Shown piece by piece: positions 23,276-36,340 of a stretch of DNA of 64,000 nt (within the stretch, counting starts at the first letter, position 1; every line of letters begins with the position of its first letter). Under the pieces are notes generated by a model. The model did not search any database. It had not been told where the DNA came from and was given only the letters and a program-made list of their open reading frames with translations. The translations under genes and the position numbers were made by a program. The DNA comes from Megalopta genalis (taxonomy: Eukaryota; Arthropoda; Insecta; Hymenoptera; Halictidae), in assembly GCF_051020955.1 (NCBI RefSeq), contig NW_027477532.1, positions 1 through 64,000 on the forward strand. Reading direction: 5' to 3'.

Positions 23276-25670
23276 ATATCGCAAGTATCTGAATCTAAAC
23301 CATTTGTTTCGCTTGACTTTGAATCTAAACCATGTGTTTCGCATGAATTTGACCCTAAATCTTGTCTTTCGCATGCATTTGTACCTATATCACTTGTATC
23401 GCAAGTATCTGAAGCTAAATCATTTGTTTCGCATGGATTTGTTGCTAAACCTTCTACGTCGCATTGATTTGCTGCTAAATCATGTGTATCGCATGGATTT
23501 TGAAGGTAACTCGATTGCTTCGTCTGCATTTGAAGCTATATCACATATATCCCATGTGTTTGAAGCTAAATCATTTGTTTCGCATGGATTTGAAGTTAAA
23601 ACTTCTACATCACATTGATTTGCAGCTACATCATGATTTTCGCATGGAATAGAAGCTAGATCTTCTACAACGCATTGATTTCCAGCTGAGTCATGTGTTT
23701 CGCATTGATTTGTAGCTAAACCTTCTACATCGAATTGATTTGAAGCTAAATCATGTATTTCGCTTGGATTCGAAGCTAAACCTTATAGATCGCATTGATT
23801 TGCAGTTCAATCATGTGTTTCGCATGGATTTGAAGCTAACTCATCTGTTTCGTCTGCATTTGAAGCTTTTTCACTTATATCCCAAGTGATTGAAGCTGCG
23901 TGATGTGTTTGGCATGGATTTGTAGCTAAACATTCTACATCGCATTGATTTGCAGTTCAATCATGTGTTTCGCATGGATTTGAAGCTATCTCGTTTCTTT
24001 CGTCTGCATTTGAAGCTATATCACTTATATCGCAAGTCTCTGATGCTAAATGATTTGTTTCGCATGGATTCGAAGCTAAAGCTTCTACATCGCATTGATT
24101 TGCAGTTCAATCATGTGTTTCGCATGAATTTGAAGCTAATCCTTCTAAATCGCATTGATTTGAAGCTAAATCATGTGATTCGCTTGGCATTGAAGCTAAC
24201 TCGTTTGTTTCGCCTGCATTTGAAGCTATATCACTTGTATCGTATGTATTTGAAGAAAAATCAATTGGTTCGCCTGCATTTGAAGCTATATCACTTATAT
24301 CGCAGGTATCTGAAGCTAAATCATTTGTTTAGCATGGATTTGAAGCTAAGGCTTATACTTCGCATCTATTTGAAGCTAAATGATGTGTATCGCATGGATT
24401 TTGAAGCTAACTCGTTTGAATCGTCTGCATTCGAAGTTATATCACTTATATTGCAATTATTTGAAGCTAAATCATTTGTTCCGCATGGATTTGAAGCTAT
24501 GCCTTCTACTTTGCATTGATTTGAAGCTAAATCATGTGTTTCGCTTGGATATGAAGCTAACTCGTTTGTTTCGTCTGCATTTGAAGCTATATCACTTATA
24601 TCGCAAGTATCTGATTCTAAATCATTTGTTTCGCATGGATTTGAAGCTAACCCTTCTACATCGCATTGATTTGCAGCTAAATCGTGTGTTTCGCATGGAA
24701 TTGAAGTTAAAGCTTCTACATCGCATTGATTTGCAACTAAAACTTGTGTTCCGCATGGACTTGAAGCTAAATCGTTTGTTTCCCTTTCCTTTGAAGCTAT
24801 ATCACTTATATCGCAAGTATCTCATGCTATATCATTTGTGTCGCATGGATTTGAAGCTAACACGTTTGTTTCGTCTGCATGTGAAGCTATATCACTTACA
24901 TCTCGAGTGTTTGAAGCTACATCAGTTGTTTCGCATGGATTTGAAGCTAAGCCTTCTACTTTGCTTTGATTTGAAGCTAAATCATGTGTTTCGCTTGGAT
25001 ATGAAGCTAACTCGTTTGTTTCGTCTGCATTTGAAGCTATATAACTTATATCGCAAGTATCTGATTCTAAATCATTTGTTTCGCATGGACTTGAAGCTAA
25101 TTCGTTTGTTTCCCTTTCATTTGAAGCTATATCACTTATATCGCAAGCATCTCATGCTAAATCATTTGTGTCGCATGCATTTGAAGCTAACACTTTTGTT
25201 TCGTCTGCATGTGAAGCTATATCACTTATATCCCGAGTGTTTGACGCTACATCAGTTGTTTCGCATGGATTCGAAGCTAAACGTTCTACATCGCATTAAT
25301 TTGCAGTTCAATCATGTGTTTCGCATGGATTTGAAGCTAACTAGTTAGTTTCGCATGCAGCTGAAGCTATATCACCTATATCCCAAGTGTTTGAAGCTTA
25401 ATCATTTGATTCGCATGGATTTGAAGCTAAACATTCTACATCGCATGGACTGGAAGCTAACTCGTTTGTTTCGCATGCAGCTGAAGCCATATCTCCTATA
25501 TCCCAAGTGTTTGAAGCTCAATCATCTGTTTCGCATGGATTTGAAGCTAAACCTTCTAAATCGCATTGATTTGAAGATAAATCATGCGATTCGCTTGGCT
25601 TTGAAGCTATCTCGTTTGTTTCGTCTGCATTTGAAGCTATATCACTTATATCGAAAGTATATCATGCTTA
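23276..25670 (+). repeat. Divergent monomer block D4
   Basis: This block aligns with D3 at an offset of 4,260 bp for about 2.4 kb, with scattered differences such as TTTGCTTTGATTTG near 24,960 and CTTTTGTTTCG near 25,192. The plus-strand repeat frame is open for 322 codons (24,380-25,348), because every monomer there is exactly 30 bp. Confidence 0.85.
24380..25348 (+). other. 322-codon repeat-derived open frame (not called as a gene)
   Basis: This plus-strand frame translates each monomer as a decapeptide like LKLNHLFRMD. It is Leu-, His- and Arg-rich and recurs at 31,340-32,308 and 36,800-37,768. It has no signal peptide, no recognisable domain and no composition change at the ends. Its length is explained by the monomer lacking a stop in this frame and by the absence of indels in this divergent block. 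The frame is closed by TAG at CTAACTAG, a fixed feature of the divergent block. I consider it a by-product of periodicity. Transcript or proteomic evidence would be needed to think otherwise. Confidence 0.3.
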
Positions 25671-28600
25671 ATCATTTGTTTCGCATGGATTTGAAGCTAA
25701 ACCTTCTACATCGCATTGATTTGCTGCTAAATCATGTGTATCGCATGGATTTTGAAGGTAACTCGATTGCTTCGTCTGCATTTTATGCTATATCACTTAT
25801 ATCCCAAATGTTTGAAGCTAAACCATTTGTTTCGCATAGATTTGAAGCTAAACCTTCTACATCGCATTAATTTGCTGCTAAATCATGTGTTTCGCTTGGA
25901 TTTGAAGCTAATTCGTTTGTTACGCATGCAGTTGAATCTAAATAACATATATCACCAGTATTTGTAGCTGAACCATTTGTTTCGCATGGATTTAAAGCTA
26001 AACCTTCTACATCGCATTGATTTGCTGCTAAATCATGTGTTTCGCATAGATTTGAAGCTAATTCGTTTATCCGTCTGCATATAAAGCTATGTCACTTATA
26101 TCGCAAGTATCAGAAGCTAAATCATTGGTTTCGCATGGATTTGAAGCTACACCTTCTACATCGCATTGATTTGCTGTTAAATCATGTGTTTCGCATGGAT
26201 TTGAAGCTAATTCGTTTGTTTCGTCTGCATATAAAGCTATGTCACTTATATCGCAAGTATCTGAAGCTAAATCATTGGTTTCGCATGGATTTGAAGCTAA
26301 ACCTTCTACATCGCATTGATTTGCTGCTAAATCATGGGTATCGCATGGATTTTGAAGGTAACTCGTTTGTTACGCATGCAGTTGAATCTAAATAACGGAT
26401 ATCACAAGTATTTGTAGCTGAACCATTTGTTTCGCATGGATTTAAAGCTAAACCTTCTACATCGCAATGATTTGCTGCTAAATCATGTGTTTCGCATGGA
26501 TTTAAGCTAACTCGTTTGTTTCGTCTGCATTTGAAACTATGTCACTTATATCGCCAGTATCTGAAGTTAAATCATTGGTTTCGCATGGATTTGAAGCTAA
26601 ACTTTCTACATCGAATTGATTTGTAGCTAAATCATGGGTATCGCATGGATTTTGAAGGTAACTCGTTTGTTACGCATGCAGTTGAATCTAAATAACGTAT
26701 ATCACAAGTATTTGTAGCTGAACCATTTGTTTCGCATGGATTTAAAGCTAAACCTTCTACATCGCATTGATTTGCTGCTAAATCATGTGTTTCGCATGGA
26801 TTTGAAGCTAATTCGTTTATCCGTCTGCATATAAAGCTATGTCACTTATATCGCAAGTATCAGAAGCTAAATCATTGGTTTCGCATGGATTTGAAGCTAC
26901 ACCTTCTACATCGCATTGATTTGCTGTTAAATCATGTGTTTCGCATGGATTTGAAGCTAATTCGTTTGTTTCGTCTGCATATAAAGCTATGTCACTTATA
27001 TCGCAAGTATCTGAAGCTAAATCATTGGTTTCGCATGGATTTGAAGCTAAACCTTCTACATCGCATTGATTTGCTGCTAAATCATGGGTATCGCATGGAT
27101 TTTGAAGGTAACTCGTTTGTTACGCATGCAGTTGAATCTAAATAACGGATATCACAAGTATTTGTAGCTGAACCATTTGTTTCGCATGGATTTAAAGCTA
27201 AACCTTCTACATCGCAATGATTTGCTGCTAAATCATGTGTTTCGCATGGATTTAAGCTAACTCGTTTGTTTCGTCTACATTTGAAACTATGTCACTTATA
27301 TCGCCAGTATCTGAAGTTAAATCATTGGTTTCGCATGGATTTGAAGCTAAACTTTCTACATCGAATTGATTTGTAGCTAAATCATGGGTATCGCATGGAT
27401 TTTGAAGGTAACTCGTTTGTTACGCATGCAGTTGAATCTAAATAACGTATATCACAAGTATTTGTAGCTGAACCATTTGTTTCGCATGGATTTAAAGCTA
27501 AACCTTCTACATCGCAATGATTTGCTGCTAAATCATGTGTTTCGCATGGATTTAAGCTAACTCGTTTGTTTCGTCTGCATTTGAAACTATGTCACTTATA
27601 TCGCAAGTATCTGAAGTTAAATCATTGGTTTCGCATGGATTTGAAGCTAAACTTTCTACATCGGATTGATTTGTTGCTAAATCATGTGTTTCGCATGAAT
27701 TTGAAGCTAACTCGTTTCTTTCGTCTGCATTTGAAACTATGTCACTTATATCGCATGTATCTGAAGGTAAATCATTGGTTTCGCATGGATTTGAAGCTAC
27801 ACCTTCTACATCGCATTGATTTGCTGCTAAATCATGTGATTCGCATGGATTTGAAGCTAATTCGTTTGTTTCGTCTGCATATAAAGCTATGTCACTTATA
27901 TCGCAAGTATCTGAAGTTAAATCATTGGTTTCGCATGGATTTGAAGCTAAACCTTCTACATCGCATTGATTTGCTGCTAAATCATGTGTTTCGCTTGGAT
28001 TTGAAGCTAATTCGTTTGTTACGCATGCAGTTGAATCTAAATAACATATATCACCAGTATTTGTAGCTGAACCATTTGTTTCGCATGGATTTAAAGCTAA
28101 ACCTTCTACATCGCATTGATTTGCTGCTAAATCATGTGTTTCGCATGGATTTGAAGCTAATTCGTTTGTCCGTCTGCATATAAAGCTATGTCACTTATAT
28201 CGCAAGTATCAGAAGCTAAATCATTGGTTTCGCATGGATTTGAAGCTACACCTTCTACATCGCATTGATTTGCTGTTAAATCATGTGTTTCGCAAGGATT
28301 TGAAGCTAATTCGTTTGTTTCGTCTGCATATAAAGCTATGTCACTTATATCGCAAGTATCTGAAGCTAAATCATTGGTTTCGCATGGATTTGAAGCTAAA
28401 CCTTCTACATCGCATTGATTTGCTGCTAAATCATGTGTTTCGCATGGATTTACGCAAACTCGTTTGTTTCGTCTGCATTTGAAACTATGTCACTTATATC
28501 GCAAGTATCTGAAGCTAAATCATCGGTTTCGCATGGATTTGAAGCTAAACTTTCTACATCGCATTGATTTGTAGCTAAATCATGTGTTTCGCATGAATTT

Positions 28601-30880
28601 GAAGCTAACTCGTTTCTTTCGTCTGCATTTGAAACTATGTCACTTATATCGCAAGTATCTGGAGCTAAATCATTGGTTTCGCATGGATTTGAAGCTAAAC
28701 CTTCTACATCGCATTGATTTGCTGCTAAATCATTTGTTTCGCATGGATTTTAAGCTAACTCGTTTGTTTCGTCTGCATTTGAAACTATGTCACTAACATC
28801 GCAAGTATCTGAAGTTAAATCATTGGTTTCGCATGGATTTGAAGCTAAACCTTCTACATCGCATTGATTTGCTGCTAAACCATGGGTATCGCATGGATTT
28901 TGAAGGTAACTCGATTGCTTCGTCTGCATTTTAAGCTATATCACTTTATATCCCAAATGTTTGAAGCTAAACCATTTGTTTCGCATGGATTTAAAGCTAA
29001 ACCTTCTACATCGCAATGGTTCGCTGCTAAATCATGTGTTTCGCATGGATTTAAGCTAACTCGTTTGTTTCGTCTGCATTTGAAACTATGCCACTTATAT
29101 CGCAAGTATCTGAAGCTAAATCATTGGTTTCGCATGGATTTGAAACTAAACTTTCTACATCGCATTGATTGGTAGCTAAATCATGTGTTTCGCATGAATT
29201 TGAAGCTAACTCGTTTCTTTCGTCTGCATTTGAAACTATGTCACTTATATCGCAAGTATCTGGAGCTAAATCATTGGTTTCGCATGGATTTGAAGCTAAA
29301 CCTTCTACATCGCATTGATTTGCTGCTAAATCATTTGTTTCGCATGGATTTTAAGCTAACTCGTTTGTTTCGTCTGCATTTGAAACTATGTCACTTACAT
29401 CGCAAGTATCTGAAATTAAATCATTGGTTTCGCATGGATTTGAAGCTAAACCTTCTACATCGCATTGATTTGCTGCTAAATCATGGGTATCGCATGGATT
29501 TTGAAGGTAACTCGATTGCTTCGTCTGCATTTTAAGCTATATCACATTATATCCCAAATGTTTGAAGCTAAACCATTTGTTTCGCATGGATTTGAAGCTA
29601 AACCTTCTACATCGCATTGATTTGCTGCTAAATCATGTGTTTCGCATGGATTTAAGCTAACTCGTTTGTTTCGTCTGCATTTGAAACTATGTCACTTATA
29701 TCGCAAGTATCTGGAGCTAAATCATTGGTTTCGCATGGATTTGAAGCAAAACCTTCCACATCGCATTGATTTGCTGCTAAATCATGTGTTTCGCTTGGAT
29801 TTGAAGCTAATTCGATTGTTACGCATGCAGTTGAATCTAAATAACGTATATCACAAGTATTTGTAGCTGAACCATTTGTTTCGCTTGGATTTAAAGCTAA
29901 ACCTTCTACATCGCAATGATTTGCTGCTAAATCATGTGTTTCGCATGGATTTAAGCTAACTCGTTTGTCTCGTCTGCATTTGAAACTATGTCACTTATAT
30001 TGCAAGTATCTAAAGCTAAATCATTGGTTTCGCATGGATTTGAAGCTAAACTTTCTACATCGCATTGATTTATAGCTAAATCATGTGTTCCCCATGAATT
30101 TGAAGCTAACTCGTTTCATTCGTCTGCATTTGAAACTATGTCACTTATATCGCATGTATCTGAAGGTAAATCATTGGTTTCGCATGGATTTGAAGCTACA
30201 CCTTCTACATCGCATTGATTTGCTGCTAAATCATGTGTTTCGCATGGATTTGAAGCTAATTCGTTTGTTTCGTCTGCATATAAAGCTATGTCACTTATAT
30301 CGCAAGTATCTGAAGCTAAATCATTGGTTTCGCATGGATTTGAAGCTAAACCTTCTACATCGCATTGATTTGCTGCTAAATCATGTGTATCGCATGGATT
30401 TTGAAGGTAACTCGATTGCTTCGTCTGCATTTTATGCTATATCACTTATATCCCAAATGTTTGAAGCTAAACCATTTGTTTCGCATAGATTTGAAGCTAA
30501 ACCTTCTACATCGCATTAATTTGCTGCTAAATCATGTGTTTCGCATGGATTTAAGCTAACTTGTTTGTTTCGTCTGCATTTGAAACTATGTCACTTATAT
30601 CGCAAGTATCTGAAGCTAAATCATTGGTTTCGCATGGATTTGAAGCTAAACCTTCCACATCGCATTGATTTGCTGCTAAATCATGTGTTTCGCTTGGATT
30701 TGAAGCTAATTCGTTTGTTACGCATGCAGTTGAATCTAAATAACGTATATCGCAAATATCTGAAGCTAAATCATTGGTTTCGCATGGATTTGAAGCTAAT
30801 TCGTTTGTTTCGTCTGCATATAAGGCTATGTCACTTATATCGCAAGTATCTGGAGCTAAATCATTGGTTTCGCATGGATT
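25671..30880 (+). repeat. Canonical HOR block between D4 and D5
   Basis: Canonical HORs with a strikingly regular stretch at 26,040-27,540. There a 750 bp unit is repeated and the GCATGCAGTTGAATC variant recurs at about 26,370, 26,670, 27,120 and 27,420. From about 28,415 the sequence is the first copy of the 5,461 bp offset duplication. No gene is seen. Confidence 0.88.
26040..27540 (+). repeat. Two-copy 750 bp tandem unit
   Basis: The segments at about 26,040-26,790 and 26,790-27,540 match at an offset of 750 bp. Both carry CGTTTATCCGTCTGC (one base missing), AAATAACGGATATCAC and TATCGCCAGTATC. A further pair of related copies occurs at about 32,700-33,880, offset 6,659 bp. Small differences include CGTCTACATTTG near 27,274. 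Confidence 0.85.
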
Positions 30881-32683
30881 TGTAGCTAAACATTCTACAT
30901 CGCATTGATTTGCAGTTCAATCATGTGTTTCGCATGGATTTGAAGCTATCTCGTTTCTTTCGTCTGCATTTGAAGCTATATCACTTATATCGCAAGTCTC
31001 TGATGCTAAATGATTTGTTTCGCGTGGATTCGAAGCTAAAGCTTCTACATCGCATTGATTTGCAGTTCAATCATGTGTTTCGCATGAATTTGAAGCTAAT
31101 TCTTCTAAATCGCATTGATTTGAAGCTAAATCATGTGATTCGCTTGGCATTGAACCTAACTCGTTTGTTTCGCCTGCATTTGAAGCTATATCACTTGTAT
31201 CGTATGTATTTGAAGAAAAATCAATTGGTTCGCCTGCATTTGAAGCTATATCACTTATATCGCTGGTATCTGAAGCTAAATCATTTGTTTAGCATGGATT
31301 TGAAGCTAAGGCTTATACTTCGCATCTATTTGAAGCTAAATGATGTGTATCGCATGGATTTTGAAGCTAACTCGTTTGAATCGTCTGCATTCGAAGCTAT
31401 ATCACTTATATTGCAGTTATTTGAAGCTAAATCATTTGTTCCGCATGGATTTGAAGCTATGCCTTCTACTTTGCATTGATTTGAAGCTAAATCATGTGTT
31501 TCGCTTGGATATGAAGCTAACTCGTTTGTTTCGTCTGCATTTGAAGCTATATCACTTATATCGCAAGTATCTGATTCTAAATCATTTGTTTCGCATGGAT
31601 TTGAAGCTAACCCTTCTACATCGCATTGATTTGCAGCTAAATCGTGTATTTCGCATGGAATTGAAGTTAAAGCTTCTACATCGCATTGATTTGCAACTAA
31701 AACTTGTGTTTCGCATGGACTTGAAGCTAAATCGTTTGTTTCCCTTTCCTTTGAAGCTATATCACTTATCTCGCAAGTATCTCATGCTATATCATTTGTG
31801 TCGCATGGATTTGAAGCTAACACGTTTGTTTCGTCTGCATGTGAAGCTATATCACTTACATCTTGAGTGTTTGAAGCTACATCAGTTGTTTCGCATGGAT
31901 TTGATGCTAAGCCTTCTACTTTGCATTGATTTGAAGCAAAATCATGTGTTTCGCTTGGATATGAAGCTAACTCGTTTGTTTCGTCTGCATTTGATGCTAT
32001 ATCACTTATATCGCAAGTATCTGATTCTAAATCATTTGTTTCGCATGGACTTGAAGCTAATTCGTTTGTTTCCCTTTCATTTGAAGCTATATCACTTATA
32101 TCGCAAGCATCTCATGCTAAATCATTTGTGTCGCATGCATTTGAAGCTAACACGTTTGTTTCGTCTGCATGTGAAGCTATATCACTTATATCCCGAGTGT
32201 TTGACGCTACATCAGTTGTTTCGCATGGATTCGAAGCTAAACGTTCTACATCGCATTAATTTGCAGTTCAATCATGTGTTTCGCATGGATTTGAAGCTAA
32301 CTAGTTAGTTTCGCATGCAGCTGAAGCTATATCACCTATATCCCAAGTGTTTGAAGCTTAATCATTTGTTTCGCATGGATTTGAAGCTAAACATTCTACA
32401 TCGCATGGACTTGAAGCTAACTCGTTTGTTTCGCATGCCGCCGTAGCCATATCACCTATATCCCAAGTGTTTGAAGCTCAATCATCTGTTTCGCATGGAT
32501 TTGAAGCTAAACCTTCTAAATCGCATTTATTTGAAGATAAATCATGCGATTCGCTTGGCTTTGAAGCTATCTCGTTTGTTTCGTCTGCATTTGAAGCTAT
32601 ATCACTTATATCGAAAGTATATCATGATTAATCATTTGTTTCGCATGGATTTGAAGCTAAACTTTCTACATCGCATTGATTTG
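28415..32683 (+). repeat. Segmental duplication D, copy 1 (offset 5,461 bp)
   Basis: This ~4.27 kb segment matches 33,876-38,143. Shared rare markers are GGATTTACGCAAACTCG (28,448 and 33,909), CACTAACATCGC, TGGTTCGCTGC, CAAAACCTTCCAC, GTGTTCCCCATG, CGTTTCATTCG, GCGTGGATTCG and TTCTTAAATCGC-type monomers, plus the whole D5/D6 divergent block. The offset drops from 5,461 to 5,460 bp because copy 2 has lost one T near 36,430. I found almost no other differences by eye. Confidence 0.9.
30881..32650 (+). repeat. Divergent monomer block D5
   Basis: Divergent monomers aligning with D4 at an offset of 6,960 bp. It enters directly from canonical HOR sequence at GTAGCTAAACATTC near 30,882, skipping the first part of the D1-D4 type block. 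It keeps the GAAGAAAAATC, CATCTATTTG, TTTCCCTTTCC and CTAGTTAG markers. The plus-strand repeat frame is open for 322 codons at 31,340-32,308. Confidence 0.85.
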
Positions 32684-35600
32684 CTGCTAAATCATGTGTT
32701 TCGCATGGATTTGAAGCTAATTCGTTTATCCGTCTGCATATAAAGCTATGTCACTTATATCGCAAGTATCAGAAGCTAAATCATTGGTTTCGCATGGATT
32801 TGAAGCTACACCTTCTACATCGCATTGATTTGCTGTTAAATCATGTGTTTCGCATGGATTTGAAGCTAATTCGTTTGTTTCGTCTGCATATAAAGCTATG
32901 TCACTTATATCGCAAGTATCTGAAGCTAAATCATTGGTTTCGCATGGATTTGAAGCTAAACCTTCTACATCGCATTGATTTGCTGCTAAATCATGGGTAT
33001 CGCATGGATTTTGAAGGTAACTCGTTTGTTACGCATGCAGTTGAATCTAAATAACGGATATCACAAGTATTTGTAGCTGAACCATTTGTTTCGCATGGAT
33101 TTAAAGCTAAACCTTCTACATCGCAATGATTTGCTGCTAAATCATGTGTTTCGCATGGATTTAAGCTAACTCGTTTGTTTCGTCTGCATTTGAAACTATG
33201 TCACTTATATCGCCAGTATCTGAAGTTAAATCATTGGTTTCGCATGGATTTGAAGCTAAACTTTCTACATCGAATTGATTTGTAGCTAAATCATGGGTAT
33301 CGCATGGATTTTGAAGGTAACTCGTTTGTTACGCATGCAGTTGAATCTAAATAACGTATATCACAAGTATTTGTAGCTGAACCATTTGTTTCGCATGGAT
33401 TTAAAGCTAAACCTTCTACATCGCATTGATTTGCTGCTAAATCATGTGTTTCGCATGGATTTGAAGCTAATTCGTTTATCCGTCTGCATATAAAGCTATG
33501 TCACTTATATCGCAAGTATCAGAAGCTAAATCATTGGTTTCGCATGGATTTGAAGCTACACCTTCTACATCGCATTGATTTGCTGTTAAATCATGTGTTT
33601 CGCATGGATTTGAAGCTAATTCGTTTGTTTCGTCTGCATATAAAGCTATGTCACTTATATCGCAAGTATCTGAAGCTAAATCATTGGTTTCGCATGGATT
33701 TGAAGCTAAACCTTCTACATCGCATTGATTTGCTGCTAAATCATGGGTATCGCATGGATTTTGAAGGTAACTCGTTTGTTACGCATGCAGTTGAATCTAA
33801 ATAACGGATATCACAAGTATTTGTAGCTGAACCATTTGTTTCGCATGGATTTAAAGCTAAACCTTCTACATCGCAATGATTTGCTGCTAAATCATGTGTT
33901 TCGCATGGATTTACGCAAACTCGTTTGTTTCGTCTGCATTTGAAACTATGTCACTTATATCGCAAGTATCTGAAGCTAAATCATCGGTTTCGCATGGATT
34001 TGAAGCTAAACTTTCTACATCGCATTGATTTGTAGCTAAATCATGTGTTTCGCATGAATTTGAAGCTAACTCGTTTCTTTCGTCTGCATTTGAAACTATG
34101 TCACTTATATCGCAAGTATCTGGAGCTAAATCATTGGTTTCGCATGGATTTGAAGCTAAACCTTCTACATCGCATTGATTTGCTGCTAAATCATTTGTTT
34201 CGCATGGATTTTAAGCTAACTCGTTTGTTTCGTCTGCATTTGAAACTATGTCACTAACATCGCAAGTATCTGAAGTTAAATCATTGGTTTCGCATGGATT
34301 TGAAGCTAAACCTTCTACATCGCATTGATTTGCTGCTAAACCATGGGTATCGCATGGATTTTGAAGGTAACTCGATTGCTTCGTCTGCATTTTAAGCTAT
34401 ATCACTTTATATCCCAAATGTTTGAAGCTAAACCATTTGTTTCGCATGGATTTAAAGCTAAACCTTCTACATCGCAATGGTTCGCTGCTAAATCATGTGT
34501 TTCGCATGGATTTAAGCTAACTCGTTTGTTTCGTCTGCATTTGAAACTATGCCACTTATATCGCAAGTATCTGAAGCTAAATCATTGGTTTCGCATGGAT
34601 TTGAAACTAAACTTTCTACATCGCATTGATTGGTAGCTAAATCATGTGTTTCGCATGAATTTGAAGCTAACTCGTTTCTTTCGTCTGCATTTGAAACTAT
34701 GTCACTTATATCGCAAGTATCTGGAGCTAAATCATTGGTTTCGCATGGATTTGAAGCTAAACCTTCTACATCGCATTGATTTGCTGCTAAATCATTTGTT
34801 TCGCATGGATTTTAAGCTAACTCGTTTGTTTCGTCTGCATTTGAAACTATGTCACTTACATCGCAAGTATCTGAAATTAAATCATTGGTTTCGCATGGAT
34901 TTGAAGCTAAACCTTCTACATCGCATTGATTTGCTGCTAAATCATGGGTATCGCATGGATTTTGAAGGTAACTCGATTGCTTCGTCTGCATTTTAAGCTA
35001 TATCACATTATATCCCAAATGTTTGAAGCTAAACCATTTGTTTCGCATGGATTTGAAGCTAAACCTTCTACATCGCATTGATTTGCTGCTAAATCATGTG
35101 TTTCGCATGGATTTAAGCTAACTCGTTTGTTTCGTCTGCATTTGAAACTATGTCACTTATATCGCAAGTATCTGGAGCTAAATCATTGGTTTCGCATGGA
35201 TTTGAAGCAAAACCTTCCACATCGCATTGATTTGCTGCTAAATCATGTGTTTCGCTTGGATTTGAAGCTAATTCGATTGTTACGCATGCAGTTGAATCTA
35301 AATAACGTATATCACAAGTATTTGTAGCTGAACCATTTGTTTCGCTTGGATTTAAAGCTAAACCTTCTACATCGCAATGATTTGCTGCTAAATCATGTGT
35401 TTCGCATGGATTTAAGCTAACTCGTTTGTCTCGTCTGCATTTGAAACTATGTCACTTATATTGCAAGTATCTAAAGCTAAATCATTGGTTTCGCATGGAT
35501 TTGAAGCTAAACTTTCTACATCGCATTGATTTATAGCTAAATCATGTGTTCCCCATGAATTTGAAGCTAACTCGTTTCATTCGTCTGCATTTGAAACTAT

Positions 35601-36340
35601 GTCACTTATATCGCATGTATCTGAAGGTAAATCATTGGTTTCGCATGGATTTGAAGCTACACCTTCTACATCGCATTGATTTGCTGCTAAATCATGTGTT
35701 TCGCATGGATTTGAAGCTAATTCGTTTGTTTCGTCTGCATATAAAGCTATGTCACTTATATCGCAAGTATCTGAAGCTAAATCATTGGTTTCGCATGGAT
35801 TTGAAGCTAAACCTTCTACATCGCATTGATTTGCTGCTAAATCATGTGTATCGCATGGATTTTGAAGGTAACTCGATTGCTTCGTCTGCATTTTATGCTA
35901 TATCACTTATATCCCAAATGTTTGAAGCTAAACCATTTGTTTCGCATAGATTTGAAGCTAAACCTTCTACATCGCATTAATTTGCTGCTAAATCATGTGT
36001 TTCGCATGGATTTAAGCTAACTTGTTTGTTTCGTCTGCATTTGAAACTATGTCACTTATATCGCAAGTATCTGAAGCTAAATCATTGGTTTCGCATGGAT
36101 TTGAAGCTAAACCTTCCACATCGCATTGATTTGCTGCTAAATCATGTGTTTCGCTTGGATTTGAAGCTAATTCGTTTGTTACGCATGCAGTTGAATCTAA
36201 ATAACGTATATCGCAAATATCTGAAGCTAAATCATTGGTTTCGCATGGATTTGAAGCTAATTCGTTTGTTTCGTCTGCATATAAGGCTATGTCACTTATA
36301 TCGCAAGTATCTGGAGCTAAATCATTGGTTTCGCATGGAT
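32651..36340 (+). repeat. Canonical HOR block between D5 and D6
   Basis: The first part (about 32,700-33,876) repeats the 26,040-27,220 region at an offset of 6,659 bp. The rest is the first half of duplication D copy 2. It contains the usual 29 bp and 31 bp monomers. No gene is seen. Confidence 0.87.
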
